Position numbers and translations under genes: made by a program. A model generated the notes under the pieces. That model was given only the letters and a program-made list of their open reading frames with translations, made no database searches and had not been told where the DNA came from. From a virus, in the IMG/VR virus record IMGVR_UViG_3300047471_000506, positions 1 through 22,595 of that record: a stretch of 22,595 nt of DNA; one strand, given 5' to 3'. Numbering within the stretch: position 1 is the stretch's first letter; the number at the start of each line of letters is the position of its first letter. Below, in pieces: positions 21,811 through 22,595 of the stretch.

Positions 21811-22595
21811 ATGACCTTTCCGGTCATGCCAGCGTTGAACGGATTTTCAATCCATAAGCGGCCAACGTTTGCGACTACAGTACAAACCCCCAAATCTGGG
21901 CGAGAAGTAACGAACTTTCAACAGTATCTTCCCGTTTGGGAGTTTGAACTGGTTTATGAGATTCTTCGGGATCAGACCCAGAACACGATTCCCTTCAGCT
22001 ATTTCTCTGGAAAGACCGACGTTCAACAACTCATGGGGCTTTTTGCGGCCTGTTCAGGGGAGTATGGGTTCTTTTACTTTACTGATACAAGTGATGCAAG
22101 TCGGACGAAACAGCCCCTGGGCCTAGGCGATGGGTCGACGCAGAACTTTCGGCTTCTTCGAACCATTACGCTTAACTCTCTTACATATACCGAACCAGTT
22201 GGGGGAATTAACCTTGGAGAGTCTGTAACGGTTTTCGTCAACGATGTGGCGGTTCCTGAGTCTGGAAACTGGACCATCAGTGCCGATTTAACCACGTTAG
22301 AGTTTACAACCCCACCGGCAAATGGAGCGACAGTCACAATTTCGTTTTCCTATTACTACCTCTGTCGGTTCATTACGAACGACGCAGAGTTTGAAGAATT
22401 TATGTATGGTCGCTGGCTTCAACAGGGACTCAGATTCCGCTCGATACTTCTCCATGCTGCCGGTCAGGGATCGCTTCCGCCTTGGACTAATCCTCTTGAT
22501 CCGCCGATTCCAGTGACTCCACCGGGAGTTCTGCCTCCTGGGAAGTATTACTGGGAGATGACGGTCGATACTGCTGGTCGGGACGGTACGGCGGG
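21811..22595 (+). CDS. Distal tail protein, DUF2460-like (3' truncated by window)
   Basis: ATG 21811 is three bases after the tape-measure stop; the frame stays open to the last base, giving 261 codons. The N-terminus has FPVMPALNGFSIHKRPTF and YEILRDQTQNTIPFSYFSG. It then has EYGFFYFTDTSDASRTKQPL followed by GLGDGSTQNFRLLRTITL. This is the typical block of the DUF2460 family (GTA gp12/TIGR02217-type), where GFRfkDw..y.....LG.GDG..t.FqL occurs. The next beta segments (ESVTVFVNDVAVPES, TTLEFTTPPANGATVTISF) and RFITNDAEFEEFMYG also fit. These proteins form the hub at the tail tip below the tape measure. After about residue 225 a Pro-rich stretch precedes what may be a second domain, which lies beyond the window. 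Confidence 0.8.
   Translation, partial: MTFPVMPALNGFSIHKRPTFATTVQTPKSGREVTNFQQYLPVWEFELVYEILRDQTQNTIPFSYFSGKTDVQQLMGLFAACSGEYGFFYFTDTSDASRTKQPLGLGDGSTQNFRLLRTITLNSLTYTEPVGGINLGESVTVFVNDVAVPESGNWTISADLTTLEFTTPPANGATVTISFSYYYLCRFITNDAEFEEFMYGRWLQQGLRFRSILLHAAGQGSLPPWTNPLDPPIPVTPPGVLPPGKYYWEMTVDTAGRDGTA

Noticed and set aside
1-22595. CRISPR array, insertion sequence, attachment site or integrase
   Set aside because: No spaced direct repeats, terminal inverted repeats or transposase/integrase motifs were seen on either strand.

Overview
The window is a 22.6 kb stretch of a tailed-phage genome (or prophage) in which every supported gene lies on the + strand. It covers part of the virion-structure module, from the end of the portal gene to the start of a distal-tail gene. 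Protein families (HK97-fold capsid with an Ig-like insertion, gp6-like connector, HK97 gp10-like protein, DUF2460-type distal tail protein) and a moderately GC-rich base composition suggest a siphophage-like virus of a proteobacterium, most likely an alphaproteobacterium. The host is an inference: no host gene, integrase, tRNA or attachment site is visible.

Layout. (1) 1-1013: C-terminal end of a portal protein fused to an inorganic-pyrophosphatase-like domain. (2) 1014-4807: a tightly coupled accessory block with a beta-rich phage protein, a head-spike/fiber-like protein, an unknown protein, a secreted lipoprotein and an abundant-type candidate decoration protein. (3) 4823-8103: a four-gene sugar-modification cassette (TPR-GT9-like, DUF4422-like, DUF5672-like, SAM methyltransferase) in which each gene overlaps the next by a few bases. 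(4) 8136-8569: two very small proteins, one with two predicted membrane segments. (5) 8570-9062: 493 bases without a gene. The first part looks like a compact structured RNA closed by a long-range helix; it ends in a hairpin plus T-run that competes with that helix. (6) 9063-12798: a prohead protease fused to a scaffold-like region, then the major capsid protein. (7) 12868-17674: connector and neck genes, tail tube, and the tail-assembly chaperone pair, made through a -1 frameshift at CCCTTTA. (8) 17677-22595: tape measure protein carrying a peptidoglycan-hydrolase-like domain, then the truncated start of a distal-tail protein.

How it fits together. The order portal, protease, capsid, connector, tail tube, chaperones, tape measure, distal tail is the classical one, but about 8 kb of extra genes separates portal from protease. 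That insert combines surface proteins with sugar-transfer enzymes, so a plausible reading is a virion-decoration and glycosylation locus. Genes for bulk proteins (candidate decoration protein, capsid, tail tube) have strong, well-spaced ribosome binding sites after short gaps, whereas low-copy proteins and enzymes mostly start by stop/start overlap. No convincing sigma-70 promoter was found inside the window.

Most notable for follow-up: the structured RNA at about 8608-8867, the frameshift site at 16965-16971, the glycosylation cassette, the portal-pyrophosphatase fusion, and the protease-zinc-knuckle-scaffold fusion.
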